A DNA stretch of 64,000 bases, taken from positions 1 through 64,000 of IMG/VR virus record IMGVR_UViG_3300005613_000046. The stretch is one strand, 5' to 3'. The notes beneath the pieces are model-generated. The model made no database searches and was not told the DNA's origin. It saw only the letters and a program-made list of their open reading frames with translations. Made by a program: the position numbers and the translations under genes. Shown here piece by piece: positions 32,052-40,096 of the stretch; the first letter of the stretch is position 1; each line of letters opens with the position of its first letter. Origin of the DNA: a virus.

Positions 32052-32891
32052 TTAATAATTCATGATAAGTAATTCCTCACCCATGTTTTGTTTCTCACCT
32101 TTTTTGGCTGAAGCCGCCTTTGCGAACTCCTTTCTTACCCAAGTGTATTGATCTTCAGGGAACCATTCGTGAAGTAATTCAAAGTCATAATACGACAATG
32201 AAAACTTACCTTGAACTCCGTGTAGAACATTTGCCAACCTTTCATGATCCTGTCTGTCAAAATCGTGGTTGGAGTAATAGTTTTCCGTTTTCCAATAAGG
32301 TGGATCCAAATAAATGTATGTAGATGGTGAATCGTATTTTTGAATTACGTCAGCAAAATCCATGTTCTCAACGTCTGTAATCTTCAAAAAGTGATCCACC
32401 CAATCAGGTTTAGATAATTTATCTCTAAATGTAAGATACTTTGATTTGTATTTTCCTTTAAGGTCAATAAAGTTTGATGTTTCAGGTTTTGAACCACTAA
32501 AAACTTGGGTTAGAATATAAACATATTTAGCGGCCACTTCATAATCTCCAGCCTCTACGTTAAAACTTTTATTAAAAATTTCAGCCTGAAAGTTTACAAA
32601 TTGTTCACGATATATTTCAGGTGTAACATCTACACCTTGTTTTTGACAATCAATAGAATTGATTGCTCGTAGTAATTCTGTTGGGTTTTGAACACACTTG
32701 AATAGATTATAATTCAACGGGTTAAAGTCGTTGTAAACCACTTTATTTAGATTGGGGAATTGTTTTAGATCCATGTTATAGAAACACCAATACATACCTC
32801 CAAAAGTCTCAAGATAGACTTCCATATTTTTATCATAGAAAGGGACGATCCACTTTCCAATTTTACTCTTACCACCAATGTATGAAACCAA
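32052..32891 (-). CDS. DNA adenine methylase (Dam/D12 class)
   Basis: The 279-residue enzyme starts YIGGKSKIGKWIVPFY, the D12-class N-terminal motif, has the glycine-rich FGGMYWCFYN segment, and the catalytic TYIYLDPPYWKT near residues 194-205. It methylates the N6 of adenine, probably at a short site such as GATC. No restriction partner is adjacent. The homing endonuclease gene ends six bases upstream. The role is probably protection from host restriction. Confidence 0.9.
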   Translation of the reverse strand: MVSYIGGKSKIGKWIVPFYDKNMEVYLETFGGMYWCFYNMDLKQFPNLNKVVYNDFNPLNYNLFKCVQNPTELLRAINSIDCQKQGVDVTPEIYREQFVNFQAEIFNKSFNVEAGDYEVAAKYVYILTQVFSGSKPETSNFIDLKGKYKSKYLTFRDKLSKPDWVDHFLKITDVENMDFADVIQKYDSPSTYIYLDPPYWKTENYYSNHDFDRQDHERLANVLHGVQGKFSLSYYDFELLHEWFPEDQYTWVRKEFAKAASAKKGEKQNMGEELLIMNY

Positions 32892-32896
32892 AATAT

Positions 32897-33580
32897 TTAT
32901 TTTTTTCTGTATTTATATTTTTCTCTGATTATATCAATAACCTCATCAAAGATAATTTTTTTTCTAATTAAAAACAAGTCTGTATCAGAATAAAATCCAT
33001 TGTAGATTTGTTCAATATCCGACATACCCGCCCAACCAACAAACTTATATTGTTTATTTTTTGGCCCATAAAGTTTGTTTACATTAACCCCAAATAGTTT
33101 ACCCATTCTTTCATTTAAAGTTTCTATAAACTTAACTGAACCTCCAACAATTCTTAAATCTCCTCGTTTAGATTGATCCCGTTTATCTTCATTAATTCTA
33201 ATACATCCATCACCATCAAAATATCCTCGTAAAAAATGTTTTTCAAGTTTTTCATCAATTTTGGGGTATTCTATTGTGTATGTTTTATTTTGATGTATTC
33301 CAAGATTCTTTAAATCATTTATCATTTTTTTACTGGAAAATCCAACTTCAGAAATATCTCTATTTTTACTTCTCCATATTTCAACCTCACTATCTAATAG
33401 AGATATAAATCTTTCAAGTATATCTTCATCTTTATTATGAATCTTAATAACTAATTTATACCTATATTCTTTTGGGTTATCAATTAAACACCCGTCCGCA
33501 AAAATAAAACCAAGAAAATATGCCTTTTCAGGTGTGTCTATTACTTCAAAATAATCTTCATTAAATTTCTTTCTTTTCAT
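32897..33580 (-). CDS. LAGLIDADG homing endonuclease (freestanding)
   Basis: Both catalytic LAGLIDADG helices are recognisable: AYFLGFIFADGCL near residues 19-31 and FLRGYFDGDGCI near 116-127, with the acidic residue at the helix end. In between are basic DNA-contact loops. At 227 residues it is a normal monomeric enzyme. No intron or intein surrounds it, so it is a freestanding mobile gene inserted upstream of Dam. It overlaps a small RHH gene. Confidence 0.88.
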   Translation of the reverse strand: MKRKKFNEDYFEVIDTPEKAYFLGFIFADGCLIDNPKEYRYKLVIKIHNKDEDILERFISLLDSEVEIWRSKNRDISEVGFSSKKMINDLKNLGIHQNKTYTIEYPKIDEKLEKHFLRGYFDGDGCIRINEDKRDQSKRGDLRIVGGSVKFIETLNERMGKLFGVNVNKLYGPKNKQYKFVGWAGMSDIEQIYNGFYSDTDLFLIRKKIIFDEVIDIIREKYKYRKK

Positions 33581-33725
33581 AATACTCCTTAACTAAATTT
33601 TGTATGAATTTAGAAACACTAACTTTTTCTTCTTTCATTTTATCAAAAAGATATCGGTCAATACTAATTCCGTATTTAACTTTTTTATCTTTATCGTCTT
33701 TATAAGGTTTTCCTTTTGTTGCCAT
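33561..33725 (-). CDS. Ribbon-helix-helix-like small protein
   Basis: Start at 33725 (MATKGKPYKDDKDKKVKYGI) is preferred because it follows a late-type box at 33733-33740; an earlier ATG at 33746 would precede it. Residues 18-50 (KYGISIDRYLFDKMKEEKVS, then VSKFIQNLVKEYYEK) fit a ribbon-helix-helix DNA-binding domain. It overlaps the homing endonuclease start, suggesting a repressor that co-mobilises with or controls the endonuclease. Confidence 0.65.
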   Translation of the reverse strand: MATKGKPYKDDKDKKVKYGISIDRYLFDKMKEEKVSVSKFIQNLVKEYYEKKEI

Positions 33726-33732
33726 ATATAAT

Positions 33733-33740
33733 ATAAATAT
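33733..33740 (-). promoter_or_regulatory. ATATTTAT late-type box
   Basis: ATATTTAT on the minus strand lies seven bases before the RHH gene start at 33725. Confidence 0.35.
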
Positions 33741-33822
33741 ACTCAAACCTAAGAAAAGTGCGTCGAAAGTAAATTATTTTTTTATTATTTATTTTCAACT
33801 GACTAATAATTAAATTATAGGT

Positions 33823-33984
33823 ATGGAAGAGAAAAAAGCAACAGAAGTAAAATGTAAAACTTGTGAAGAAAGTAGACAAGTTAAAAACACACAAAAATTC
33901 GTTTTGATTTTTGGTGGAGTGTTCACCTTTTTTGCCCTTTATGGGTTTGTATCAGCAATTAAAGATTTAATAAGTCTTTTTTAA
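33823..33984 (+). CDS. 53-residue membrane microprotein with CxxC motif
   Basis: The frame reads [20 protein letters not shown], a polar zinc-like CKTC head, then one hydrophobic helix ([19 protein letters not shown]). It ends with a stop that overlaps the convergent DnaJ gene by four bases. Topology suggests an N-in cytoplasmic metal-binding head. Function unknown. Confidence 0.6.
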   Translation: MEEKKATEVKCKTCEESRQVKNTQKFVLIFGGVFTFFALYGFVSAIKDLISLF

Positions 33985-34892
33985 TCCCGTTGAAACTTAA
34001 CGAATTGATTAATAATCAAATCGCCAACCGTATCTAATTTAAACCCTTTAGATTTAATTCTTAAGGGTTTTGACGTATCCACTTGTTTAGGTAATTTAAC
34101 GTTTAACGAACCATCAGGATGAGGAATTGTTATACCACCACTTTGTAGGTCATTTAAATTCATAAAAGAATCATATACCAAATGATTTCCAACTTTGGTA
34201 AACCCATTTTGAGGTTGTAAGTCAACTTTGACAATTAAATCACCATACATACCATTTTTAAAGTCCCCCATTTCTGAAAGTCGTAAAAATTGACCATTAT
34301 CGATTCCATGTGGTAATGAAACATCTAAAGATTTCATTTCAGGTTTAGATCCGACACCTTTACATAAAAAACATGGATTTATTAAAAAATAACCTCGTCC
34401 TTGGCAACTCTCACAAACAGATTGTGCCAGTTGGACAAACATACCTGATCCAAATTGTTTAACTATAACTCCGGATCCCGAACAAACATTACAGGTTCTT
34501 TTATCACCACCTGAACCATTGCAAGGATCACATTTAACTTGTCGTCTATATGATAGTGTGTGTTTTCCTCCGGTATATGAATTTAGTGTTCCAATATTTA
34601 CGGTAATATTTGATGTATGAGCCGGTCTATTTTGTCGGTTCATAGAATTAACAAAACTATTGAAGTTAAATGACCCTCCTCCAAATGGATTCTTTCTTTG
34701 TTGATCGTATGAACTTCTTTTACTTTCATCACCTAATGTGTCATAAGCCAATGATATTTTTTTAAAAAGGTCTTCATTACCACCAGTGTCTGGATGATTT
34801 TCTTTCGCTAACTTTCTATATTTTTTTTTAATGTCTTCTTGTGTTGCATTTTCGTCAACCCCTAAAACATCATATAAATTTTCATTATTCAT
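33981..34892 (-). CDS. dnaJ: DnaJ (Hsp40) co-chaperone
   Basis: The 303 residues show a J-domain at 1-70 with the HPD motif (ENHPDTGG), a short Gly/Phe linker, and a zinc region with four CxxCxGxG-type units: [24 protein letters not shown] and [10 protein letters not shown]-terminal substrate-binding region follows. It stimulates DnaK ATPase. The protein is shorter than bacterial DnaJ (about 375), mostly in the G/F and C-terminal parts. Phage J-proteins recruit host DnaK for virion assembly or replication. Confidence 0.95.
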   Translation of the reverse strand: MNNENLYDVLGVDENATQEDIKKKYRKLAKENHPDTGGNEDLFKKISLAYDTLGDESKRSSYDQQRKNPFGGGSFNFNSFVNSMNRQNRPAHTSNITVNIGTLNSYTGGKHTLSYRRQVKCDPCNGSGGDKRTCNVCSGSGVIVKQFGSGMFVQLAQSVCESCQGRGYFLINPCFLCKGVGSKPEMKSLDVSLPHGIDNGQFLRLSEMGDFKNGMYGDLIVKVDLQPQNGFTKVGNHLVYDSFMNLNDLQSGGITIPHPDGSLNVKLPKQVDTSKPLRIKSKGFKLDTVGDLIINQFVKFQRD

Positions 34893-34921
34893 TTATTTAT
34901 GTATGATCTTATAATTTAATT

Positions 34922-35563
34922 ATGAATTACCTCGTGGTATTGTTTAAAAATAAAGAAAGAAAAAAAATAATCAACAAGTTTAAGACCTTAAAGAATGCTC
35001 AAGATTTTTTTGACAAAAAAATTGATGATAGTTCAAAAGTTATTTTTGGTAAAGAGATTGAAAATGCGTCCGATTGTTTTTTTGAGTTGGCTCTTTTAAA
35101 AAGAAGAGATGATAATTTTGAAACTATGTTTGTTAGAGATGATTATGGAAGACAGGTTAAGATTGAAACAGATGATCCTGACTACAAAATCATAAAAATT
35201 TCAAAATATTTAGTTGAGGAAAAAATTTTTGACATATCGAAAAATAAAAAGATTTCAGTTAACGATTTTATTAAAACTTATCTTCCAAAAAATTCAATAA
35301 AACTTATTTCATCTTTAAATAATAAAATTATTGTTCAAAACGACAATTTAATTAATTTATTTTCACTAAAAAATGAAATGGAATCTAAAAGGTTTTTAGA
35401 TAGTTTAAGTGATTACTTTCAAAAGGAAGGAAGAATTGATTCTATTATTGTTAGTGAATCCTCAAAAGAACAGAAAAAATATTTATATGATCTACTTTGT
35501 TCTTCAGGAATTGATAAACAAACACTATATCGAAGATCAACGACCTTTAAAAAAAGAAATTAA
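34922..35563 (+). CDS. Hypothetical protein, 213 aa
   Basis: Begins MNYLVVLFKNKERKKIINKF, a strand plus basic helix, then DCFFELALLKRRDDNFETMF. The C-terminal half is Lys/Ser/Leu-rich helices. It is divergent from dnaJ across a 29-base gap and overlaps the convergent 35537-35857 gene by 27 bases. No family recognised. Confidence 0.65.
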   Translation: MNYLVVLFKNKERKKIINKFKTLKNAQDFFDKKIDDSSKVIFGKEIENASDCFFELALLKRRDDNFETMFVRDDYGRQVKIETDDPDYKIIKISKYLVEEKIFDISKNKKISVNDFIKTYLPKNSIKLISSLNNKIIVQNDNLINLFSLKNEMESKRFLDSLSDYFQKEGRIDSIIVSESSKEQKKYLYDLLCSSGIDKQTLYRRSTTFKKRN

Positions 35564-35857
35564 TTTTTCTCTTATGGTTTTTTTTGGTTCTACTTTTGGT
35601 TCCTCAACGATATTATCATATTTTTGATTCGCAATTTCCTCGTGAATAAACACATGTTGAACTCCTGAAATATCTATAGAAAACTTTTTATGTTGATTAT
35701 CAATTTTTCTAAAATTGCTTTGGACTTTTTTAAAATCATCGTCATTCAATTCATATACACAAATCATTTTACCATCTTCAAAAAGAGTTTGAAGAGCGTC
35801 TGTTATAAGAGCAAGATTTTCTAAGACCCCATCAACACTTTTTTTACCCTCTTCCAT
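35537..35857 (-). CDS. Hypothetical protein, 106 aa
   Basis: Starts MEEGKKSVDGVLENLALITD; helical with a central acidic ICVYELNDDDFKKVQSNF segment and a basic tail (KKTIREKLISFFKGR) that looks like a membrane- or nucleic-acid-binding end. It overlaps two neighbours. Function unknown. Confidence 0.6.
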   Translation of the reverse strand: MEEGKKSVDGVLENLALITDALQTLFEDGKMICVYELNDDDFKKVQSNFRKIDNQHKKFSIDISGVQHVFIHEEIANQKYDNIVEEPKVEPKKTIREKLISFFKGR

Positions 35858-36021
35858 AATGTTAATTTTTCTTTTTTAATGACAATTTCATCTTTTTTAA
35901 AGTCTTTTAAAGATTCTATCATCCTTAATTTTTCAATTTCCAACTCTTTTTTATCCTTTTCTAACTCACTCTTCAACCAATCTATCGCTTGCTCCTCTCG
36001 GGTCAATAACTTCTTCTCCAT
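35821..36021 (-). CDS. Small coiled-coil protein, 66 aa
   Basis: The sequence MEKKLLTREEQAIDWLKSEL and the following Lys/Glu-rich stretch form an unbroken amphipathic helix, with a basic end. It overlaps both neighbours by 37-56 bases, as is common in this operon. Likely oligomerises or pairs with the next protein; no known family. Confidence 0.55.
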   Translation of the reverse strand: MEKKLLTREEQAIDWLKSELEKDKKELEIEKLRMIESLKDFKKDEIVIKKEKLTLWKRVKKVLMGS

Positions 36022-36394
36022 CGTTTAATTTCTCTTCTAAAATATCAAATTTTAATTGTTGTAAATTTTCTAAGTTTTCTTTTTCAAATATTCTTTTAAG
36101 TTCATCAATTTTTTGTTTTAATAAACTTTCTTTCATTTCAATTTCTTTGTTGTATGAAACAATATTTTTGATATTTGAAACGGTATTGTTTAATTCAGAT
36201 TCATTAAATTCAGATACAAATGAAAAAAATCTTTTGTCGTCATGAACTTTTTGATTTTCGACAATTTTATCTTCTCTAACAAATTTTTTGGGTATTTTCC
36301 AATGTATTGGGAATTCAATATCTATGGATAAATAACTTTTTAATTTTCTTACTGAAACAAGGTATTGAAATACGTCTTTTAGTTCTTGATACAT
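35966..36394 (-). CDS. Helical hypothetical protein, 142 aa
   Basis: Starts MYQELKDVFQYLVSVRKLKS, contains IEFPIHWKIPKKFV in the N-terminal third, and a long coiled coil in the middle and end (KESLLKQKIDELKRIFEKEN). It overlaps the downstream coiled-coil gene. Function not recognised. Confidence 0.6.
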   Translation of the reverse strand: MYQELKDVFQYLVSVRKLKSYLSIDIEFPIHWKIPKKFVREDKIVENQKVHDDKRFFSFVSEFNESELNNTVSNIKNIVSYNKEIEMKESLLKQKIDELKRIFEKENLENLQQLKFDILEEKLNDGEEVIDPRGASDRLVEE

Positions 36395-36395
36395 A

Positions 36396-36596
36396 TTATA
36401 TTATTTTAATTAAAATATAGGTTATTAAATACGAAATAAAAAAATAGTTGGATATTTTTTCCCATATTCCGTAGACCAAATGTCTTGGGTTTTCACTTAA
36501 TATGTTTTTAACAATACCAAAAATTGAATTAACAACATATAGTATTGATAAAACAAAAAAGAACAGAGAAAAAATATCCATAACTATCATAATCAT
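36396..36596 (-). CDS. Two-pass membrane protein, 66 aa
   Basis: Hydrophobic segments near residues 5-28 and 47-64 with a short polar loop (SENPRHLVYGIWEK). The ATG at 36596 overlaps the preceding TGA as ATGA. It belongs to an operon with the Hc1-like gene. Function unknown. Confidence 0.6.
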   Translation of the reverse strand: MIMIVMDIFSLFFFVLSILYVVNSIFGIVKNILSENPRHLVYGIWEKISNYFFISYLITYILIKII

Positions 36597-36763
36597 TTTT
36601 TTCTTTCTTCAAGAATTTCAGTTCTTAATTGTTGTAAAAGGGACTTAATGTCTTGAGAAGTTTTTCTTGCTCTTGTTCCGGCACTTTTGTTTCCAGCGTA
36701 AAATTTAGTAACATCTACACTTAATTGTTCAGCAAGCTCCTTAAATTTTTCTAATGTTTCCAT
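36593..36763 (-). CDS. Histone H1-like (Hc1-type) DNA-binding protein, 56 aa
   Basis: The frame encodes METLEKFKELAEQLSVDVTK, then FYAGNKSAGTRARKTSQDIK and a basic amphipathic end. The order DVxKFY...GNKxAGTRxRKxxQDIK is the diagnostic core of Bacteroidota/Chlamydia Hc1 histone-like proteins. It lacks the long Lys/Ala/Pro-rich C-terminal tail. Hc1 proteins bind and condense DNA, here possibly in packaging or in control of host nucleoid structure. It is coupled to the next gene by ATGA. Confidence 0.8.
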   Translation of the reverse strand: METLEKFKELAEQLSVDVTKFYAGNKSAGTRARKTSQDIKSLLQQLRTEILEERKK

Positions 36764-36824
36764 TTTCTTAAAAATTATAGTTTATTTGTATGTATAATAC
36801 TTGTCCTTAACGGTATTGTAAAGA
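36764..36824. other. Short intergenic region before the Hc1 gene
   Basis: It holds A+T-rich sequence with no perfect TAnnTTTG or ATATTTAT box; GTATTATACATACAAATA lies about 20-40 bases upstream of the Hc1 start. I see no other feature. Confidence 0.2.
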
Positions 36825-37292
36825 CTATAGTATTAGATTTTTATCTAAAGACTTATAGATATTATAGATTAAATCTAAATCCACTTGAGTGAAAGGTTTA
36901 TCTCTATTAAATAAGTCGTTGAAAAAAACGTCAATCGAATTTCTTATCTCCTCTTTTGATTGTTTATAAAAAATTTCATCAAATAGATTTAAAAAATATT
37001 TGTAATGATCTCCGTCTAAATTAAAATTTATATTTTCTTTTTTGAAGTTTTCTATTGTTTTAGTCCAACACCATTCAAAATGGTTTAAATCGTCTTCATC
37101 TGTTGTATTTATTTGGGTTTCACTTTTTTCATTTATAGATCCCAAATATGTTGTTTTAATTAATAAAAATAAACTATATGAAAAATCATAATATAACTCC
37201 ATTTTTTCAGGAATTATATAATTTGACCTAAACCAAAGATCAACGTCTTCGGGGTTTAAATTTTTAGTTATGTAGTTAAAAAAATTATCCAT
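36825..37292 (-). CDS. Hypothetical protein, 155 aa; start codon inside a terminator hairpin
   Basis: Begins MDNFFNYITKNLNPEDVDLW, followed by NYIIPEKMELYYDFSYSLF and DLNHFEWCWTKTIENFKKEN, a mostly helical, aromatic protein. The ATG lies in the 3' arm of an 11-bp inverted repeat (37284-37315). That repeat is followed by a T-run, so the terminator of the upstream gene overlaps this gene's start. A later ATG exists at codon 31. Function unknown. Confidence 0.6.
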   Translation of the reverse strand: MDNFFNYITKNLNPEDVDLWFRSNYIIPEKMELYYDFSYSLFLLIKTTYLGSINEKSETQINTTDEDDLNHFEWCWTKTIENFKKENINFNLDGDHYKYFLNLFDEIFYKQSKEEIRNSIDVFFNDLFNRDKPFTQVDLDLIYNIYKSLDKNLIL

Positions 37293-37315
37293 AGCTATTA
37301 CTAACTATGGATAAT
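37277..37315 (-). terminator. Terminator-like hairpin overlapping a start codon
   Basis: On the minus strand ATTATCCATAG pairs with CTATGGATAAT around a ten-base loop and is followed by TTTTTT. The ATG of the 155-residue gene is in the 3' arm. Confidence 0.6.
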
Positions 37316-37340
37316 ATAAGTTAAGGTCTTTTTTTGTAAA

Positions 37341-39068
37341 TTATTGAGTCTTTCTGTTGTAACCCATAAGTGATTGAATTCTATCAAACTCCTCATTTAA
37401 TTTAACATCTTTCTTTGTTTCTACAGACTCTTCTAATTTATTTAAAATACTTTGAGATGTTTTTTTACCACGTTTAGATTTTAATGATCCTCTTTCAGTA
37501 TGTTCACCTGCTTGATCAACAGGTTGTGGTTGTCTTTTATAAGACGCTTTTTGTTGTTCTTGACCGTAAAGATTATCTTTAAAGTTTTTATAGAATTTTT
37601 CACCTGTTTCGCTTGGAACAACATTACCTAATGCGTTTCCGTCTTTATCTACTTGAGCGTTTCCAGTTCTTGAGGAACCTTTCAATAAATCTTCGATCCA
37701 TTCGTCATTTGGTTTAATTTCATCATATACCAAATTAGTTTGTCCGGGATAAGAAAACGCATCCACATACTCGTCAACAGCATCAGATGGTGTGTATTTC
37801 TTTCTATTACCTTTTTTCATTCCACCATTTTCAGTTGGGAATTTTTTGGTTTCTTTCATCTCATATTTTGACCCATCATCAGACATACCTTTTAAATAGT
37901 CTGTCATTTTTTTAGCAACGCTTTTCAAATAATCGTCATTCTCTTTTTTGTCCGCCTTATGAGCTCTTTCGTATTCTCTATAACCTTTTGGTTCTGATTT
38001 ATTAAATTTTGTTTCTTCAACAACTATATTTTCAATAAGATCAATTAAGTCCGACTCAGTGTAAAGAATTGATTCTTTAACTTTAGCTTTACCCTTTCCT
38101 TTCCATCCTTGTTTCGCTCTTTTGGCAAAATATAATTGACTCATCTTGGTTCTATTTTTTTGTGGAACTTTTTTTCCGTCTTCCTTGAACTTGTCATTTT
38201 GTTTTTTCAATTTACTAATTGCTGAGTTTAACTCTTCAATTGACATGTCTGAATATTCACCAGTTTGTTCTACCTCGACATCTCCTTCCCATTTTTCATT
38301 TACTTGATATTTTTTTCCGTCAACTTCAAAGGTATCTTTTCCTTCTATCTCTCTGTCAAATTCAACTTCATAAAGTTGTTCAGTTTCATCTTGTTGTTTT
38401 CTTAACATTTTGAAGTCTTCTTTATCTATTCTTCCGTTTTTGTTTCTATCTAACTTATGTTGCTTACCGTATAATTTCTCATCTAATTCTTCTTCAGATA
38501 AATCTAATTCGAAATCAAATTCTTCATCATCACCTTCTTTTTTTGCTATTTCTTTCTCTCCACCACTTACAAGTTTATCTTGATATGCCCATAACTCATC
38601 TTCACTACCAAAATTACGCATTCTTTCATATTCATCATGTGAATACCAACTTTCATCTAATTCGAAATCATCATCTCTTTTATTTCTTTTTCTTGGTTTG
38701 TAATCCTCCTCATCATCTTCGTCTTCATCTTCCATTCCGTATAACAAGTCTTCCATTTGTTTTTTAGTTAACTTTGAAAGATTTTTGTCTCCAAACTTAG
38801 GATGAGAATCTTCCATACCTCCAAGCTCCATGACTTCCCCTTTTCCACCACATTGTTCACATGTTTCACCTTCTTTTATTTCACCACCACACTGTTCACA
38901 TGTTTCACCTTCATTCATTTCCTCTTCAACGTAATCAAATTCATTTTCAGGGTATAGTTCAGTTTCTTCATCGTAATTTAATTTTGTCATTAAAGAATCC
39001 GCCTTCTCTTGAAGACTTTCTCTAAGAATTTTTTTAAATCTTGATATTACAAATTGTTCTTTATTCAT
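37341..39068 (-). CDS. Leader-bearing zinc/EF-hand protein, 575 aa
   Basis: The start MNKEQFVISRFKKILRESLQ is a basic leader with L-R-E before Ser. Residues 55-80 carry two zinc-like pairs (CEQCGGEIKEGETCEQCGG). An EF-hand loop DRNKNGRIDKEDF lies near residue 215. The rest is a highly charged disordered polymer of Glu, Asp and Lys. A late-type box is at 39083-39090. Probably a virion-internal or scaffold protein with metal sites. The size and composition point to a capsid cargo. Confidence 0.65.
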   Translation of the reverse strand: MNKEQFVISRFKKILRESLQEKADSLMTKLNYDEETELYPENEFDYVEEEMNEGETCEQCGGEIKEGETCEQCGGKGEVMELGGMEDSHPKFGDKNLSKLTKKQMEDLLYGMEDEDEDDEEDYKPRKRNKRDDDFELDESWYSHDEYERMRNFGSEDELWAYQDKLVSGGEKEIAKKEGDDEEFDFELDLSEEELDEKLYGKQHKLDRNKNGRIDKEDFKMLRKQQDETEQLYEVEFDREIEGKDTFEVDGKKYQVNEKWEGDVEVEQTGEYSDMSIEELNSAISKLKKQNDKFKEDGKKVPQKNRTKMSQLYFAKRAKQGWKGKGKAKVKESILYTESDLIDLIENIVVEETKFNKSEPKGYREYERAHKADKKENDDYLKSVAKKMTDYLKGMSDDGSKYEMKETKKFPTENGGMKKGNRKKYTPSDAVDEYVDAFSYPGQTNLVYDEIKPNDEWIEDLLKGSSRTGNAQVDKDGNALGNVVPSETGEKFYKNFKDNLYGQEQQKASYKRQPQPVDQAGEHTERGSLKSKRGKKTSQSILNKLEESVETKKDVKLNEEFDRIQSLMGYNRKTQ

Positions 39069-39082
39069 TTTTACTTTTTTTT

Positions 39083-39090
39083 ATAAATAT
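39083..39090 (-). promoter_or_regulatory. ATATTTAT late-type box
   Basis: ATATTTAT on the minus strand lies 14 bases before the ATG at 39068. Confidence 0.4.
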
Positions 39091-39092
39091 CT

Positions 39093-39851
39093 TTATCTTT
39101 TTGTTTTTCTGACTTCTTGGTATATTATTTCAGAAATAAACTCTTTATCCAAATTATAAGTTTTCGAGACACTTTCAATTGCGTTTTGAACTGATTGGTT
39201 TTCAAAAATTTTAAGTGCGTTTATGTCACCTTGATTACAATAAGGAAACTTCTTACACTTCTTTTTTACTTGAACAAACTTTCCACCTTTATATAGTGGT
39301 TTAGAATAACCTCTGAAATCTTTTTTATTTAAAGACTTTGCCCAAATTGCGGGTGATGAATATTGACCAGATGATGCCGATGTTGTTGCCTCTTTTGTTT
39401 CAACTTTTTTAACATCATCATCATCCAATTCCTCTCTAACTGTTTTCACTCCTTTAACAATATCCCCTTTTGTGGTTGAAAATAATGGTGCTGAGTATCC
39501 ACCAGCAGAAGCTGCTCCCATAGCCTCTTTAGACTCTTCTTTTTTTGTTGTTTTTGAATTTAGTATTGATTCCAAAAAATCATTTAGTTTTTCAGGTTCC
39601 TTTAAGAATTTTCTAAGTTTTTCTTTAATTTGGTTATTTGATAGTTTTTTATTTTTTATCGTTTTGTAAACATCAATAACATCTTCATCTTGTTTTAAAT
39701 ATCTTAAATAAGATGGTTTTTTTTTGTTTTCAGTTTCTTTAAACTCCTCTTTTGATTTTTCAATATTGGAAATGACATTTCTTCTTTGTTCAGGATTACC
39801 TGCCAATGAACTTGTAACTGCGTCAATTAAATTACTAGTAATATCTTTCAT
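39093..39851 (-). CDS. Protein with duplicated Ala/Ser/Gly-Tyr-Ser motif, 252 aa
   Basis: Two copies of E-A-(M/T)-x-x-A-S-x-G-x-Y-S-(A/S)-P occur: EAMGAASAGGYSAPLF near residue 109 and EATTSASSGQYSSPAIWAKS near 153. A basic C-terminal half (KFVQVKKKCKKFPYC, then helices) follows. The repeated motif looks like a virion assembly or cleavage signal. It overlaps the upstream gene by one base. Function unknown. Confidence 0.6.
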   Translation of the reverse strand: MKDITSNLIDAVTSSLAGNPEQRRNVISNIEKSKEEFKETENKKKPSYLRYLKQDEDVIDVYKTIKNKKLSNNQIKEKLRKFLKEPEKLNDFLESILNSKTTKKEESKEAMGAASAGGYSAPLFSTTKGDIVKGVKTVREELDDDDVKKVETKEATTSASSGQYSSPAIWAKSLNKKDFRGYSKPLYKGGKFVQVKKKCKKFPYCNQGDINALKIFENQSVQNAIESVSKTYNLDKEFISEIIYQEVRKTKR

Positions 39852-40096
39852 TATACACTTCTAAATTTTTGTTCCCAAAATCCTCTTTGTTGATACATCA
39901 CGGTGAAATATTCTTGAAAAGATTTTAACACAATATCCTTCACGTCACCTTTTAATTTACCTTTTTTTATTTCTTGAGAAAGTTTATCTATTAATTTTTT
40001 TTCAAATTGTTTTGCGTTATTTGAATCAAAAAAATCTTTAATTTCTTTTCTAATCATTACTTCAATTTCTTTTTTATCTGTTTGTGTTAAAGCCAT
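39851..40096 (-). CDS. Basic helical protein, 81 aa
   Basis: Starts MALTQTDKKEIEVMIRKEIK, followed by KKLIDKLSQEIKKGKLKGDV; the whole is one or two basic amphipathic helices. TAATG-type joins with both neighbours. It may be a coiled-coil partner of an adjacent virion protein. Function unknown. Confidence 0.6.
   Translation of the reverse strand: MALTQTDKKEIEVMIRKEIKDFFDSNNAKQFEKKLIDKLSQEIKKGKLKGDVKDIVLKSFQEYFTVMYQQRGFWEQKFRSV

Noticed and set aside
32052-33580. Group I intron or intein around the homing endonuclease
   Set aside because: The Dam gene is uninterrupted and the endonuclease has its own start and stop, so it is freestanding.
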